Assembly (NCBI GenBank): GCA_002477625.1
Contig: DLQQ01000019.1
Coordinates: forward strand, 1-8,224
Length of the DNA: 8,224 nucleotides
Origin: Candidatus Arcticimaribacter sp. UBA7428
GTDB lineage: Bacteria > Bacteroidota > Bacteroidia > Flavobacteriales > Flavobacteriaceae
Reading direction: 5' to 3'
The notes below the pieces were generated by a model. It was not told the DNA's origin. It searched no databases and saw only the letters and a list, made by a program, of their open reading frames with translations. Positions 1 through 7,018 of this stretch are shown here, piece after piece. A program made the translations under genes and the position numbers. How positions within the stretch are numbered: position 1 is the stretch's first letter; the number at the start of each line of letters is the position of its first letter.

Positions 1-484
1 ACGATTCAATATAGATTTACTTCCAAGCGATCGATTTTTGTTGCATGGTAAGGATCAACTGGTTTTTGAGTTCTCGGCGAATAAAGGATCTCAGTTTGGA
101 ACTTTAAAGAAAGTAGCGTCTGGGGGCGAATTGTCTCGTATTATGTTGTCAATCAAAGCGATTTTGTCTCGTTTCAAAACGCTGCCTACCATTATTTTTG
201 ATGAAATAGATACGGGAGTTTCGGGAGAAGTATCCTATAAGATTGGAGATGTAATGCATCAAATGAGTCAGTATATGCAAGTAATCACCATTTCACACTT
301 ACCACAAGTAGCTGCTAAAGGAGCCCACCATTTTAAAGTTTATAAAGAAACCATAAATCAGAGCACCTACACGCAACTCAAAAAGCTAAAACCGGATGAT
401 CGTATTCTTGAAATTGCTCAAATGTTGGGTGGAGAAGAAATTTCTGAAACTGCGATTCTACACGCCAAAGAATTATTGAATTAA
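1..484 (+). CDS. recN: DNA repair protein RecN, C-terminal part (5' end outside window)
   Basis: RecN is an SMC-like ATPase that acts early in repair of double-strand breaks. The reading frame is open from base 2 with no start, so the gene begins before the window and about 160 C-terminal residues are visible. They hold the second half of the split ATPase head: the ABC signature ASGGELSR (bases about 116-139), Walker B with its catalytic acid in IIFDEIDTGVSGE (about 191-229), and the switch histidine in ITISHLPQVAAKGAHHF (about 284-334). The tail AQMLGGEEISETA is typical of RecN and separates it from other SMC-like proteins. The coiled coil and Walker A lie outside the window. The TAA stop falls at 482-484, just before the fabI promoter element, so fabI need not depend on recN transcription. 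The family call is firm. Confidence -1.
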   Translation, partial: RFNIDLLPSDRFLLHGKDQLVFEFSANKGSQFGTLKKVASGGELSRIMLSIKAILSRFKTLPTIIFDEIDTGVSGEVSYKIGDVMHQMSQYMQVITISHLPQVAAKGAHHFKVYKETINQSTYTQLKKLKPDDRILEIAQMLGGEEISETAILHAKELLN

Positions 485-486
485 CG

Positions 487-494
487 TATCTTTG
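487..494 (+). promoter_or_regulatory. Putative Bacteroidetes-type -7 element for fabI
   Basis: TATCTTTG fits the Bacteroidetes -7 consensus TAnnTTTG exactly. It lies in the 36-base gap after recN, 26 bases before the fabI ATG, which would give a leader of about 20 bases. I see no clear -33 TTG at the usual distance of about 19 bases upstream; that position falls within the recN coding end. No Shine-Dalgarno sequence precedes fabI, as is normal in this phylum. Confidence -1.
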
Positions 495-520
495 CTTATT
501 ATTAATCAAATTATATACAT

Positions 521-1336
521 ATGTCTCATCAACTTTTAGCTGGGAAAAGAGGAATCATTTTTGGAGCACTCGACAATCAATCCATCGCATGGAAAACTGC
601 AGAAAGTGTTCATGAACAAGGCGGTCAAATCGTATTGACCAATGCACCAGTAGCACTTCGAATGGGTACAATCAATGAGCTTGCTACACAAGTAAATGCC
701 CCCGTAATTCCAGCAGATGCGACTTCAATCGAAGATTTAGAAAACTTAATTGATAAAGCAGTTGAACATCTTGGCGGTCCATTGGATTTTGTTTTACATT
801 CAATTGGAATGTCTGTAAACGTACGTAAAGGAAAACACTACACCGACTTGAACCATGACTGGATGACTAAAGGTTGGGACGTTTCGGCGGTATCATTTCA
901 TAAATTACTGCAAACTTTATACAAGAAAGACGCAATGAGACCGGGTGGGAGCATTGTAGCATTGACCTACGTTGCCGCCCAGCGTGTGTTTCCAAATTAT
1001 AATGATATGGCGGACAACAAGGCTTATTTAGAGTCTATTGCACGTAGCTTTGGATACTTTATGGGCAAAGACAAACAAGTTCGTGTAAACACCATCTCAC
1101 AGTCTCCTACGCTAACTACAGCTGGACAAGGTGTTGAAGGCTTGGATGGCTTTTTGAATTATGCAGAAAAAATGTCCCCCCTAGGGAATGCATCTGCTAA
1201 AGAATGCGCAGATTACACGGTTATGATGTTCTCTGATTTCACAAAAAAGGTCACCCTTCAGAATTTATTTCATGACGGGGGATTCTCTAACACAGGAGTG
1301 AGTCAAGAAGTGATTGACATGCTTCAAAAAGAATAG
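521..1336 (+). CDS. fabI: Enoyl-[acyl-carrier-protein] reductase (NADH), FabI type
   Basis: FabI carries out the last reduction in each round of type II fatty acid elongation, turning trans-2-enoyl-ACP into acyl-ACP with NAD(P)H in the cytoplasm. The 271-residue protein is an atypical short-chain dehydrogenase. It has the N-terminal nucleotide-binding stretch GIIFGALDNQSIAW (residues 11-24), with the A-x5-SIAW pattern of FabI, and LHSIGMS (92-98) at the cofactor site. The active site is Tyr150 and Tyr160 with Lys167, spaced Tyr-x6-Lys as in FabI rather than Tyr-x3-Lys as in FabG-type reductases. SQSPTLTTAG (193-202) corresponds to the flexible substrate-binding loop. The length is close to the usual 260-270. 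The ATG at 521 is the first after the recN stop and starts directly into the Rossmann strand. The YbbR gene follows after 9 bases, suggesting an operon. FabI is the usual target of triclosan and isoniazid-like inhibitors. Confidence -1.
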   Translation: MSHQLLAGKRGIIFGALDNQSIAWKTAESVHEQGGQIVLTNAPVALRMGTINELATQVNAPVIPADATSIEDLENLIDKAVEHLGGPLDFVLHSIGMSVNVRKGKHYTDLNHDWMTKGWDVSAVSFHKLLQTLYKKDAMRPGGSIVALTYVAAQRVFPNYNDMADNKAYLESIARSFGYFMGKDKQVRVNTISQSPTLTTAGQGVEGLDGFLNYAEKMSPLGNASAKECADYTVMMFSDFTKKVTLQNLFHDGGFSNTGVSQEVIDMLQKE

Positions 1337-1345
1337 TATAGGTCT

Positions 1346-2314
1346 ATGGAACAACGATTCCCTTTTCTCCACTCTTTGCAAGATTTTTCATTGGAAAGAG
1401 GGAAGTCACGTTCGTTTTTGATTTTTTTAGCGCTTTCTTTTTTGTTTTGGATGATCACCAAATTTTCTAATGAATATACTGAGGTGCTCACTTTCAACGT
1501 AGGATTTGATAACTTCCCTATGGGGATTGTACCTATATCCGATACAAGCTCCGAAGTTGAATTGACTTTAACGGCATCAGGGTTTCAATTGTTGTACTAT
1601 AATTTTTTTGACACCTCAATAACCCTAGATTCTGGAAAAGGTGTTTTTGAAAATGGAAACGCTTCGATTCCGCTGCAATTGAGTATTCCTGAAATTCAAG
1701 AACAACTTTCAGGTACAACCGAAATCCGAACGATTTTTCCAAATACGGTCTATTTCAATTATTCGCAATTGGACAATAAGCGCCTTCCGATTGCTTTAGA
1801 AAAGAGTCTTAATGTTGCGGCTGGTTTTGGGATTGCTGAACCCTTGATTTTTTCTCCTGATAGCATTAATGTTATTGGAGCATCGAATATACTCGACACT
1901 TTACAAACTGTTTTTATAAACACTTTAGTTAAGACCGATATAAAAGAATCCTTTGTTGATCAATTTAATTTACTAAATCCATCACCGGAACAACTGGAGT
2001 TTTCTGATTCTGAAACAAGCCTTAAAGTTGTTATTGATCGATTCTCTGAAAAAACAATTAAGGTTCCCATCAAACTTTTTAACGTTCCCGATTCCATTGC
2101 ATTGAAATTATTTCCAAGCAGTATAGACCTAACTTTTTCTGCTAGTCTTGCAAAGATTAAAGCGATAACGGAATCAGATTTTATAATCTCCTGCGATTAT
2201 AGCTTATTAAAAACTGGAGATGAATTAATGAAATTAAAATTAGTTGAAGCTCCGAATCAATTACAGAATTTGCGTTGGAGCCCTAAAGAAGTTGAATATT
2301 TAATCCGCAAATAA
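1346..2314 (+). CDS. YbbR-like domain membrane-anchored protein
   Basis: This 322-residue protein has a short basic N-terminus (RGKSRS, residues 18-23), one hydrophobic segment at about 24-40 (FLIFLALSFLFWMITKF) and then a long, mostly beta-type soluble region that should lie outside the membrane. The layout and short motifs match the YbbR family: SPDSINVIGASNIL at 170-183, the proline-rich strand KVPIKLFNVP at 239-248 and the end WSPKEVEYLI at 311-320. In Firmicutes the YbbR protein CdaR binds and modulates the diadenylate cyclase CdaA. Whether this Bacteroidetes member does so is unknown, and no cdaA gene is visible here. The gene is 9 bases after fabI and 2 bases before coaE, so it is probably cotranscribed and perhaps translationally coupled to coaE. 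The family call is fairly sure; the function is not known. Confidence -1.
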   Translation: MEQRFPFLHSLQDFSLERGKSRSFLIFLALSFLFWMITKFSNEYTEVLTFNVGFDNFPMGIVPISDTSSEVELTLTASGFQLLYYNFFDTSITLDSGKGVFENGNASIPLQLSIPEIQEQLSGTTEIRTIFPNTVYFNYSQLDNKRLPIALEKSLNVAAGFGIAEPLIFSPDSINVIGASNILDTLQTVFINTLVKTDIKESFVDQFNLLNPSPEQLEFSDSETSLKVVIDRFSEKTIKVPIKLFNVPDSIALKLFPSSIDLTFSASLAKIKAITESDFIISCDYSLLKTGDELMKLKLVEAPNQLQNLRWSPKEVEYLIRK

Positions 2315-2316
2315 GC

Positions 2317-2919
2317 ATGCCAAAGATTATTGGACTTACAGGTGGGATAGGGAGTGGGAAGTCGAAGGTTGCTCTTCGTTTCTCAGCCTTGGGTATTCCG
2401 TGTTATATCGCTGATGACCGTGCTAAGGATCTCATGAAAACCTCTGCGGATTTGAAAGAAGCCGTATGCAAGCTGTTTGGACCCGAAAGTTATTCAGGGG
2501 GTGTTTTGAATCGTCCATATATAGCGCGTGTTGTTTTTAAAGATGCTACTGCTTTAGCCCAACTCAATGCATTGGTTCATCCTGTAGTTGCTCAAGACTT
2601 TCAAAATTGGGTAGCAAAGCAAGATGCTCCATACGTCATCAAGGAGGTTGCAATTTTATTTGAAAATGGTGGGTCGAAACTCTGCGATAGTGTACTATTA
2701 ATAACTGCACCAGAAGCTGTACGATTGGATCGTGTTTTGGCACGCGATAAAAGTTCAGTCGAAGCCATTCAGGACCGCATGTCGAAACAATGGAGTGACG
2801 AAAGAAAAATTCCTCTAGCTGATTATCATATTGAGAATTTGGAGTGGGAAGACACCCTATTGAAAATCGACGCAATCCATCAAGAATTAATCCAAAATAC
2901 TCGTACTAAAGGGAATTAA
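2317..2919 (+). CDS. coaE: Dephospho-CoA kinase
   Basis: CoaE phosphorylates the 3'-hydroxyl of dephospho-CoA with ATP, the last step of coenzyme A synthesis, in the cytoplasm. The 200-residue protein begins with the P-loop IGLTGGIGSGKS (residues 5-16, Lys15), followed by YIADDRA (30-36) with Asp33, the expected catalytic acid. VHPVV (87-91) and VIKEVAILFENG (107-118) are the usual CoaE core motifs. RLDRVLARD (136-144) and RMSKQ (154-158) form the arginine-rich lid. The length fits the family. The start at 2317 lies two bases after the YbbR stop and puts the P-loop at the normal distance from the N-terminus. The grouping with fabI is sensible because acyl carrier protein carries a CoA-derived arm, but the link is only contextual. 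Confidence -1.
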   Translation: MPKIIGLTGGIGSGKSKVALRFSALGIPCYIADDRAKDLMKTSADLKEAVCKLFGPESYSGGVLNRPYIARVVFKDATALAQLNALVHPVVAQDFQNWVAKQDAPYVIKEVAILFENGGSKLCDSVLLITAPEAVRLDRVLARDKSSVEAIQDRMSKQWSDERKIPLADYHIENLEWEDTLLKIDAIHQELIQNTRTKGN

Positions 2920-2921
2920 CA

Positions 2922-2961
2922 TTGCTTTAGCAAACTGTTCGCTAATTTATAGTGAAATTTG
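2922..2961 (+). promoter_or_regulatory. Possible control region of the two-component operon
   Basis: The 66-base gap between coaE and the sensor kinase holds two overlapping short inverted repeats: TTGCT/AGCAA (2922-2926 and 2929-2933) and TTAGC/GCTAA (2927-2931 and 2941-2945). Further on, GAAATTTG at 2954-2961 matches the TAnnTTTG element except for its first base. It lies 24 bases before the kinase ATG, a suitable place for a promoter. All arms are only 5 bases long in AT-rich DNA, so chance is a real alternative and any operator role is inferred. Confidence -1.
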
Positions 2962-2985
2962 CATTCAGCAACAACGCTATTTTAT

Positions 2986-4581
2986 ATGAAAAAAAATTAC
3001 TTTTTATCATTTGTTGTATTCATGCTTTTATCCCTTTCTGGGATTATCTTTATTCAAGGGTATTGGATTTATACTTCGATGAGCAATATAGAAGAGGAAT
3101 TTTCCCTTACAATTCGTCAGGCTTTGAGTTTTGTAGCGGAAGAAGTGCAAGAGCGGGAATTGCGATATTATTTTGATCGTTTTGAAACCGTTATCGATTC
3201 GGCAGGTTCTCCCGAAACTTCCGAATTCCGTGATGTGTTTTTGTTCTATGACAACGATGCTCCTTCAAACCTTTCGGCACTGCACGCTTTTGGTATCCTA
3301 GAAGAAGATTACAATATTCCATCAGGAGATTTTGGCGATGTAAACGCTGCAGCTCCGAAAATCAAAAATTTTAAAGGCGTACGAACAACTGCAATTTTAA
3401 AGGAGACCTTTAATCGTGAAAACCGGATTTCTTTAACCATAGAAAAGTTAAAAGACTTTGAACGAATCAATGCATTTGATCAAGCAACGTACAAAAACTT
3501 TTTTACCAACATTGCCAATACATTTCCAATTCATAAACGTTTAAATTCCTATGAACTCGATGTGATTCTCAAACGTGCGCTCATCGAAAGGAACATCATC
3601 ACTCCCTTTGAATTTGGCGTATTTAGTGATGGTTTAGCAACAAAGGTAACTTCAAATAATTATATAGAAAACCAGAAAGGACCGCAGTATTCGGTTCCGT
3701 TATTTTTAGAAAATGAAGGCGTGAACACCTATGATCTTGTAGTGTCTTTTCCAGAAAAAAACACCTATTTGCGTTCGTCTATTGTAGGGATAACGCTGTT
3801 GTCTTTAGTGTTGACTTTATTGATAATCATAGTTTGTTCGTATTCTGTTTATGAGATTGTACAGCAGAAAAAAATATCTGAAATCAAATCGGACTTCATC
3901 AACAATATGTCGCACGAATTTAAAACTCCTATTGCAACAATCAATCTTGCAATTGACGCACTGCAAAATAAGAATGTAAAGAAAGACGAAGAAAAGGTAG
4001 ACCGTTATTTGAATATGCTGCGGGAAGAGAATAAGCGGATGCAAGATCAAGTTGAAAATGTTCTTATGATCTCTCAACTCGATCGAGGATCTACCCCTTT
4101 GGATTTGCAATCCTTTGCAATGAACCCATTGGTTGAAGAAGCTATCAGTCATGTTGCCTTGATAGTTCAAAGCGAAAATGGAACCATTACGAGTGATTTG
4201 ATGGCCAGCCAACAAAGTGTTGTTGTTGATAAAAACCATTTCATGAATGTCTTTGTCAATTTGTTAGACAATGCAATAAAGTATTCCCTTAATGCACCAC
4301 TCATAGAAGTACGTACTTTTAATGAAGATGACGTATGGGTTTTTGAAATACAAGATCATGGTATTGGGATGGATTCGGATACATTGAAGTTAATTTTTAA
4401 AAAATTCTACCGTCAACAAGGAGGTAATATACACAACATTAAGGGGCATGGACTCGGTCTTACTTATGTCAAAAAAATCATCGAATTACATAACGGCACG
4501 ATTCATGTAAGTAGTATATTAGGAGTTGGTACAACGTTTCAAATTCGATTACCAATTGCGACCCCAATAACCAATATTTAA
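2986..4581 (+). CDS. Membrane sensor histidine kinase, RprX-like, without HAMP domain
   Basis: This is the sensor of a two-component system: it should autophosphorylate on His and pass the phosphate to the regulator encoded next. From the ATG at 2986 it has 531 residues. A first membrane helix (about 5-27) is followed by an extracytoplasmic region (about 28-263) that I do not recognise, then a second helix (about 265-287). The H box NMSHEFKTP has phospho-acceptor His310. The kinase domain shows the N box NLLDNAIKYS (425-434), DHGIGMD (457-463), the F box IFKKFYR (470-476) and GHGLGL (487-492), all intact. Only about 22 residues separate the second helix from His310, too few for a HAMP domain. 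A TTG nine codons upstream would lengthen the hydrophobic leader, but ATG-AAA-AAA with its A/T-rich upstream is the better start. The pairing and domain plan resemble Bacteroides and Porphyromonas RprX; the stimulus is unknown. Confidence -1.
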   Translation: MKKNYFLSFVVFMLLSLSGIIFIQGYWIYTSMSNIEEEFSLTIRQALSFVAEEVQERELRYYFDRFETVIDSAGSPETSEFRDVFLFYDNDAPSNLSALHAFGILEEDYNIPSGDFGDVNAAAPKIKNFKGVRTTAILKETFNRENRISLTIEKLKDFERINAFDQATYKNFFTNIANTFPIHKRLNSYELDVILKRALIERNIITPFEFGVFSDGLATKVTSNNYIENQKGPQYSVPLFLENEGVNTYDLVVSFPEKNTYLRSSIVGITLLSLVLTLLIIIVCSYSVYEIVQQKKISEIKSDFINNMSHEFKTPIATINLAIDALQNKNVKKDEEKVDRYLNMLREENKRMQDQVENVLMISQLDRGSTPLDLQSFAMNPLVEEAISHVALIVQSENGTITSDLMASQQSVVVDKNHFMNVFVNLLDNAIKYSLNAPLIEVRTFNEDDVWVFEIQDHGIGMDSDTLKLIFKKFYRQQGGNIHNIKGHGLGLTYVKKIIELHNGTIHVSSILGVGTTFQIRLPIATPITNI

Positions 4582-4600
4582 TTTGAAAAAAAGTAGAGAA

Positions 4601-5314
4601 ATGAAAGTAGAAAATAAAAAAATATTGTTAGTTGAAGATGACCCAAACTTTGGGAGTATACTTAGAGAATACTTATCAATCAACGGTTATGATGTAACCC
4701 TTGCGAAAAACGGAATTGAAGGTTTTGAGAAATTCAAGAAAGATATTTATGACCTCTGCCTTTTAGATGTGATGATGCCTTATAAAGATGGTTTTACTTT
4801 GGCCAAAGAAATTCGCGAAAAAAACGATGCAGTTCCTTTGATCTTTTTAACTGCCAAAACCCTCAAAGAAGATGTCTTGAAAGGGTTTAAGCTAGGAGCA
4901 GACGATTATATTTCTAAACCTTTCGATTCGGAAGTTTTATTGGCTAAAATTAAATCCATACTATCCCGAAGAGTAACGCAACCTTCAATTGAATCTGAAG
5001 AGGTTGATTTTACAATCGGTTCTTTTGAATTCAATTCAAAACTTAGAATGCTTGCATTTAAAGAGGCAGATCCTATAAAATTATCTCCAAAAGAAAATCA
5101 ATTGTTGCGCTTGCTTACTTTGCATGTCAACGATTTACTTTCTCGCGAAACTGCATTGAATAAAATTTGGCATGACGATAATTACTTCACTTCACGAAGT
5201 ATGGATGTATATATTGCCAAATTGAGAAAGTACCTTCGTGCAGATCCAAATGTTGAAATATTGAATATCCACGGAGAAGGTTTCCGTTTGGTTGTCAATG
5301 TTATGGCGGAATAG
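4601..5314 (+). CDS. OmpR/PhoB-family response regulator, RprY-like
   Basis: This is a transcription factor switched by phosphorylation from the kinase just upstream, which ends 19 bases earlier. The 237-residue protein has a receiver domain (about 6-122) with the acidic pair Asp13/Asp14, the phospho-acceptor Asp56 in LLDVMMP, Thr84 in FLTAK and Lys106 in SKPF. A linker follows, then a winged-helix DNA-binding domain (about 134-233) with recognition helix SRSMDVYIAKLRKYL (198-212) and the wing HGEGFRL (224-230). The stretch YDLCLLDVMMPYKDGFTLA (50-68) closely resembles RprY of Bacteroides and Porphyromonas as I remember it. A TTG start at 4583 would add six residues (reading KKSRE after the start), but the ATG at 4601 gives the typical N-terminus just before the first receiver strand. 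The target genes cannot be read from this window. The stop codon directly abuts that of xerD. Confidence -1.
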   Translation: MKVENKKILLVEDDPNFGSILREYLSINGYDVTLAKNGIEGFEKFKKDIYDLCLLDVMMPYKDGFTLAKEIREKNDAVPLIFLTAKTLKEDVLKGFKLGADDYISKPFDSEVLLAKIKSILSRRVTQPSIESEEVDFTIGSFEFNSKLRMLAFKEADPIKLSPKENQLLRLLTLHVNDLLSRETALNKIWHDDNYFTSRSMDVYIAKLRKYLRADPNVEILNIHGEGFRLVVNVMAE

Positions 5315-6211
5315 CTAGTTGTTTCTTGGGTGAAAATCTTTTAACACCTGACTCAAATGCTGTGTGTCTAAATGCATATACACTTCTGTAGTTGTAATGC
5401 TTTCGTGTCCCATTAGGGTTTGAATGGTTCTTAAATCTGCTCCATTTTCTAGAAGATGCGTTGCGAAGGAATGGCGAAAGGTGTGTGGGCTAATTTTCTT
5501 TTCAATACCAACCACTTGTCCCAACTGACGTACGATCGTAAAAATCATTGCTCGGGTTAGTTTTTTTCCATTGCGATTTAAAAAGAGGGTATCCCGATCT
5601 TCCTTGCTTATTTTGCTTAGTATTCGAACATCATCGATATAAAGTTGAATAAACTTTTTGGAAAATGCACCCAGGGGGACCAAACGTTGTTTATCTCCTT
5701 TACCATTTATGAGCATCATATTTTCATCAAAGTACAAATCAGAAATCTTAAGATCAACCAATTCGCTCACGCGCAAGCCACTTCCATATAGCGTTTCAAG
5801 CATGGCTCTGTTTCGATGCCCTTGTGCATGACTAAGGTCAATGCAATGGAGTAATTGCTCGATTTCGGAAAGGGATAATACCGTTGGAAGCTTTCGTCCT
5901 AATTTTGGACTTTCAATGAGGTCAATGGGGGAGTCTTCTCGATAGCCTTCAAAAATCAGAAAATTAAAAAAACTCTTTAAGCCCGATATTCTCCTTGCTT
6001 GTGAACGCGCCTCCACTTCTTTTGCTTCCTCGTATAAAAAACGCTGTACGTCTTCCTTAGAGCAGTTCAGGGGGGTGCATGAACTATTTTTATCATGAAA
6101 TGACATCAAAGCCTGTACATCCAGCGAGTAACTGTTGATCGAATTGATGGACAACCCACGTTCAATTTTAAGATACTGTTCAAAGTGTACAAGTGCTTGT
6201 TTCCATTGCAT
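5315..6211 (-). CDS. xerD: Site-specific tyrosine recombinase XerD
   Basis: XerD works with a partner recombinase at the dif site to resolve chromosome dimers before cell division, normally with FtsK. The 298-residue protein has the N-terminal SAM-like core-binding domain (about 1-90, starting with the common FEQYLKIERGLS pattern) and a C-terminal catalytic domain (about 108-295). All expected active-site residues are present: Arg147 in LYGSGLRVSEL, Lys171 in GKGDKQR, His243 and Arg246 in SPHTFRHSF, His269 in MGHES and the nucleophile Tyr278 in VYMHL. The length and the complete site argue for a housekeeping XerD rather than a phage or transposon integrase, and no mobile-element genes lie nearby. 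XerC is the closest alternative; the KLPTVLSLSEIEQLL stretch (107-121) favours XerD. It is convergent with the response regulator, with no spacer, and divergent from aroQ. Confidence -1.
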   Translation of the reverse strand: MQWKQALVHFEQYLKIERGLSINSINSYSLDVQALMSFHDKNSSCTPLNCSKEDVQRFLYEEAKEVEARSQARRISGLKSFFNFLIFEGYREDSPIDLIESPKLGRKLPTVLSLSEIEQLLHCIDLSHAQGHRNRAMLETLYGSGLRVSELVDLKISDLYFDENMMLINGKGDKQRLVPLGAFSKKFIQLYIDDVRILSKISKEDRDTLFLNRNGKKLTRAMIFTIVRQLGQVVGIEKKISPHTFRHSFATHLLENGADLRTIQTLMGHESITTTEVYMHLDTQHLSQVLKDFHPRNN

Positions 6212-6215
6212 GAAT

Positions 6216-6223
6216 CAAAATTA
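6216..6223 (-). promoter_or_regulatory. Possible -7 element for xerD, very close to its ATG
   Basis: On the minus strand TAATTTTG matches TAnnTTTG exactly, but it ends only four bases before the xerD ATG. If used, transcription would begin at or within a few bases of the start codon and give a leaderless mRNA. The match could be chance in AT-rich DNA, with the true promoter a little further upstream. Confidence -1.
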
Positions 6224-6285
6224 AACATTTTTACCTTCTTTATAAGCGTTCATGGAGGGGAAGACAATTCTAAAAAAACTTTACT

Positions 6286-6293
6286 TACTTTTG
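6286..6293 (+). promoter_or_regulatory. Putative Bacteroidetes-type -7 element for aroQ
   Basis: TACTTTTG matches TAnnTTTG exactly, 15 bases before the aroQ ATG at 6309, giving a leader of roughly 10 bases. It lies downstream of an in-frame ATG at 6252, which argues that the earlier ATG is not the real start. I see no clear -33 TTG at the expected spacing. Confidence -1.
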
Positions 6294-6308
6294 TTTAAAA
6301 TTAGGCAT

Positions 6309-6722
6309 ATGAAAATCAGCATCATCAACGGACCAAACTTAAACCTCCTCGGCCAACGCGAGCCGGGTATTTATGGGAAAAAAACCTTCGATGCTTTTTT
6401 TGCTGAATTACAAGAAACATTTCCTCAAATCACATTTGATTATTTTCAATCGAATATTGAAGGAGAGTTGATTGACCAATTGCAAGAGGTTGGATTTACT
6501 TCTGATGGAATTATTCTTAATGCTGCTGCTTATACCCACACCTCAGTAGGAATTGGAGATGCCATCAAAGCAATTGATGCGCCTGTAATTGAAGTTCATA
6601 TCTCAAACACATTTGCCCGAGAAGACTTTAGACATAAGTCTTATATCACCCCCAATGCAAAAGGATTGATCCTTGGATTTGGAATGGATTCATACCGTCT
6701 CGCGGTTCAAAGTTTTTTATAG
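6309..6722 (+). CDS. aroQ: Type II 3-dehydroquinate dehydratase
   Basis: AroQ removes water from 3-dehydroquinate to give 3-dehydroshikimate, the third step of the shikimate pathway to aromatic amino acids, in the cytoplasm. Type II enzymes are small dodecamers that work by an enolate mechanism and are unrelated to type I AroD. The 137-residue protein has all family signatures: IINGPNLNLLGQREPGIYG at 5-23, with the catalytic Tyr22 and the lid Arg17; FQSNIEGELI (45-54); ILNAAAYTHTSVGIGDA (69-85); and EVHISNTFAREDFRHKS (94-110), with His96 and Arg103. The length is slightly below the usual 140-150. The ATG at 6309 was chosen over the in-frame ATG at 6252 because it places the first strand KISIINGPN at the N-terminus, as in the family, and because the likely promoter lies between them. 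It converges with the broken small gene at 6734. Confidence -1.
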   Translation: MKISIINGPNLNLLGQREPGIYGKKTFDAFFAELQETFPQITFDYFQSNIEGELIDQLQEVGFTSDGIILNAAAYTHTSVGIGDAIKAIDAPVIEVHISNTFAREDFRHKSYITPNAKGLILGFGMDSYRLAVQSFL

Positions 6723-6733
6723 CCTAAGCCTTA

Positions 6734-6969
6734 TTAATCTTCTGGAAGTGCATCAAATGCCTTTCTTTTTTCTTCAAACCAATCTTGCATAGCATTAGGA
6801 GTTTCCATCAGTTTTTGCATGGATCTCATAGCTTCTAAATGTGCAGCATGATTTTTTTAAACATTTCTTTTCCGTGCTCTTTGCTGAGGCTTGCCATTTC
6901 TTCAAAGGTATTTGCACTAAAGGTTTGATCACAGGCTCCGCCTAATTGTTTACAGCTCATTGTTTTCAT
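6734..6969 (-). pseudogene. DUF1059-like small protein, broken by one-base deletion in a poly-A run
   Basis: From the ATG at 6967-6969 the minus strand reads MKTMSCKQLGGACDQTF and continues for 39 residues to FKK. It then enters the wrong frame at a run of seven A (6852-6858) and stops after five more codons, at 6835-6837. Adding one A restores an uninterrupted 78-codon frame through HAAHLEAMRSMQ and NAMQDWFEEKRK to the end FDALPED and a TAA at 6734-6736. Both halves look like one small soluble protein of the DUF1059 type, with the N-terminal CKQLGG.CD motif and a C-terminal FxALPED. I know of no established function. Explanations are a real inactivating deletion, a sequencing error in the homopolymer, or less likely ribosomal or polymerase slippage. 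Its start lies 49 bases after the end of the next broken gene, in the same direction. It is absent from simple ORF calls because both frames are short. Confidence -1.
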
Positions 6970-7018
6970 AAGAATGGGTTTTTGTTGTATGTTCAATTTA
7001 GGGAATATTTTTTACTCT

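Noticed and set aside
1533..1742. Minus-strand frame of 69 codons inside the YbbR gene
   Set aside because: Antisense to a well-supported gene, with biased composition expected of a shadow frame.
2639..2875. Minus-strand frame of 78 codons inside coaE
   Set aside because: Antisense to the conserved lid region of coaE; no motif.
2952..3176. 74-codon plus-strand frame overlapping the kinase start
   Set aside because: It overlaps the first membrane helix and sensor region in another frame and has no coding signature of its own.
3817..4239. 140-codon open frame on the minus strand inside the kinase gene
   Set aside because: It is fully antisense to the conserved H-box and dimerisation region and has no recognisable motif; a shadow of the kinase gene.
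5315..6211. Tyrosine recombinase as a sign of an integrated element
   Set aside because: The length, full active site and housekeeping neighbours fit chromosomal XerD. No att-like repeats, tRNA gene or phage genes were seen nearby.
6252..6308. N-terminal extension of aroQ from the ATG at 6252
   Set aside because: The extra 19 residues do not resemble the family, and the likely promoter lies within them.
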